This document shows, in pieces, positions 22,795 through 24,075 of a DNA stretch of 24,075 nt. The notes beneath the pieces were generated by a model. It had not been told where the DNA came from and searched no databases. It saw nothing but the letters and a program-made list of their open reading frames with translations. Each line of letters begins with the position of its first letter. The first letter of the stretch is position 1. Origin of the DNA: an uncultured Archangium sp. (GTDB lineage Bacteria > Myxococcota > Myxococcia > Myxococcales > Myxococcaceae); assembly GCA_946479335.1 (NCBI GenBank), contig CAMLFP010000039.1:1-24075 (forward strand), given 5' to 3'. A program made the translations under genes and the position numbers.

Positions 22795-23514
22795 ATGCGC
22801 GTCTTCATCACCGGCTCAGCTGACGGTCTCGGGAAACTCGCGGCGCAGACGCTGCTCCGCGCAGGCCACGAAGTCGTGGTGCACGTGCGCGCGAAGTCGC
22901 GCCTCGACGCGGTGAGCGACCTGCACGCGAAGGTCGTCATCGGAGACCTCGCCGACTCGCAGCAGACGCGCGACCTCGCCGCGCAGGTCAACGCGCTCGG
23001 CACGATGGACGCCGTCATCCACAACGCGGGCGTGTACCAGGGCGGCTCGGTGCTCCACGTGAACGTCACCGCGCCCTACCTGCTGACCGCGCTGATGCAC
23101 CGGCCGAAGCGGCTGGTGTACCTGAGCAGCGGCCTGCACCGCGGCGGGCGCACGCAGCTCGACGGGCTCGACTGGAGTGGCCGCACCGCGACCGGTTCGT
23201 ATTCCGACAGCAAGCTCTTCATCAGCACCTTCGCGGCGGCGCTCGCGCGGCGCTGGCCCGAGGTCTTGAGCAACTCCGTCGACCCCGGCTGGGTGCCGAC
23301 CAAGATGGGCGGCCGCGGCGCACCCGGTGACCTCACGCTCGGCCACCGCACGCAGGAGTGGCTCGCCACCAGCGACGACGCGAAGGCCCGCACGTCGGGC
23401 GGCTACTGGCACCACCAACAACGCGTCGAGGCGCACCCCGCGGTGAGTGACGTGAAGTTCCAGGAGCGCCTGCTCGAGGCGCTCGCGCGCGCGACCGGCA
23501 CCGCGTTGAGCTGA
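22795..23514 (+). CDS. Short-chain dehydrogenase/reductase (SDR)
   Basis: 239 aa NAD(P)-dependent oxidoreductase. Rossmann motif T6-G-S-A-D-G-L-G13, G-D-L-A-D, N-A-G, catalytic Ser in Y-L-S-S-G (about 111-112) and Y136-S-D-S-K140. The loop after D-P-G-W-V-P-T-K-M-G-G is as in many daunorubicin-C13-reductase-like SDRs. ATG 22795 is chosen because MRVFITGSADGLG is the usual beginning; GTG 22786 is possible. GGAG (22788-22791) is only 3 nt before the ATG. It is probably co-transcribed with the AidB-type gene. The substrate is unknown. Confidence 0.92.
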   Translation: MRVFITGSADGLGKLAAQTLLRAGHEVVVHVRAKSRLDAVSDLHAKVVIGDLADSQQTRDLAAQVNALGTMDAVIHNAGVYQGGSVLHVNVTAPYLLTALMHRPKRLVYLSSGLHRGGRTQLDGLDWSGRTATGSYSDSKLFISTFAAALARRWPEVLSNSVDPGWVPTKMGGRGAPGDLTLGHRTQEWLATSDDAKARTSGGYWHHQQRVEAHPAVSDVKFQERLLEALARATGTALS

Positions 23515-23521
23515 CCTCGCG

Positions 23522-24075
23522 TCACGCGGCGCGACGTTGCGCGGCGGCGGCGGGCGCGTACTCCCACTCGTAGCCGCTCACGCCATCACCGGCGCGCAGC
23601 ATCGCGTCTCCGCGGAGGATGAAGCCGAACACGTCGAGCGCGTGCGGCACCGGCGCGGTGCGCGATGGCGTCGCGCCACAGGTGCGCAGCTTCCACGGGC
23701 CGCCGCGTTGCACATGCCAGGCGAAGGCGAAGTCGGCGGGCACGTCGGGGAAGCGCGCGGCCAACGCGGGGTGCGGCGCGTTGTCGTACGCCACGAGGAT
23801 GGCGCTCTCCCCCAGCGTCAGCGCTTCAATCAACCCGGCCTCCAGCGTGAACAGCCCGTTGGCGATGGCCACCACGTTCGCCGTCTCACCGCGCAGCACC
23901 GAGTACTGCCCGCCGATGGCGTTGTGCACCGAGAGCGCGAAGGCCATGGGCGAGAGCGGCGTCTCGCGAGCGATCTCCAGCTGCGTGTCGAAGGCGCGCG
24001 TCGCGTCACCGTGGCGGGAGGCGAAGACCAGCGGCTCCCCGCGTGACTCGCCCTGCAGCGACAACGCCACGTGCG
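23522..24075 (-). CDS. Beta-ketoacyl synthase-like chain length factor (partial, N-terminus off window)
   Basis: The visible 184 residues match the KAS N-terminal-like family (PF13723) found as chain length factors in aryl polyene and flexirubin-type clusters: R-H-G-D (in V-F-A-S-R-H-G), P-L-S-P-M-A-F-A-L-S-V-H-N-A-I-G-G, T-L-E-A-G-L-I-E-A and L-V-A-Y-D-N. Family members have further residues before this block. The GTG at 24070 follows an in-frame His codon and is probably internal, so the true start lies beyond 24075. This subunit lacks the Cys active site and would pair with a ketosynthase. It ends 7 nt from the convergent SDR gene. Confidence 0.88.
   Translation of the reverse strand, partial: HVALSLQGESRGEPLVFASRHGDATRAFDTQLEIARETPLSPMAFALSVHNAIGGQYSVLRGETANVVAIANGLFTLEAGLIEALTLGESAILVAYDNAPHPALAARFPDVPADFAFAWHVQRGGPWKLRTCGATPSRTAPVPHALDVFGFILRGDAMLRAGDGVSGYEWEYAPAAAAQRRAA

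Overview
The window reads as chromosomal DNA of a high-GC delta-type bacterium, most likely a myxobacterium (Myxococcota). This is inferred from gene content and style, not from a marker gene: strong third-position GC bias, many lipoproteins (one with an Asp/Gly/Ala-rich linker after the lipobox, one with a small Cys-rich DCG-type segment), a Roadblock/LC7 operon, and a GTP-type PEP carboxykinase. No rRNA, tRNA, CRISPR array, transposase or phage gene was found.

Left part (1-4493). A DEAD-box RNA helicase runs off the left edge. Its tail is built from hexapeptides arranged in a 90-bp tandem repeat. A divergent two-TM DUF3592-like protein follows, then a 361-bp gene-free stretch holding a hairpin and a degenerate tandem repeat of about 103 bp. 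That repeat runs into the stop codon of deoA (pyrimidine nucleoside phosphorylase).

Nucleoside locus (3189-10832). deoA is divergent, with only 26 nt between start codons, from a BMP-family nucleoside-binding lipoprotein. The matching importer (double ATPase plus two permeases) lies 1.6 kb further on. Between them, in opposite orientation, sit an AbiEi-like/DUF559 nuclease-fold gene and a small exported orphan. Imperfect 15-bp direct repeats exactly 1000 bp apart bracket the DUF559 gene, each inside a terminator-like dyad. Together the locus suggests uptake of nucleosides and their phosphorolysis, interrupted by an accessory cassette.

Middle (10851-17525). A CxxCxxCC (YkgJ-type) protein is divergent from pckG, the gluconeogenic PEPCK. 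After pckG come two hairpins, then a translationally coupled pair: an exported TPR/coiled-coil protein and an orphan periplasmic-binding-protein-like lipoprotein. A TesB-like thioesterase, an SRPBCC protein and the 16S pseudouridine synthase RsuA follow.

Signalling operon (17526-19476, minus). Four tightly packed genes encode a small unknown, a DUF4388/PATAN-like protein, a Roadblock/LC7 protein and another small unknown. No GTPase is visible in the window.

Right part (19557-24075). A lipoprotein esterase is divergent from an AidB-type acyl-CoA dehydrogenase. The 379-bp gap between them contains a dense set of nested inverted repeats that looks like a structured RNA. An SDR follows AidB. A partial beta-ketoacyl synthase-like chain length factor runs off the right edge and hints at a polyene or polyketide cluster beyond it.
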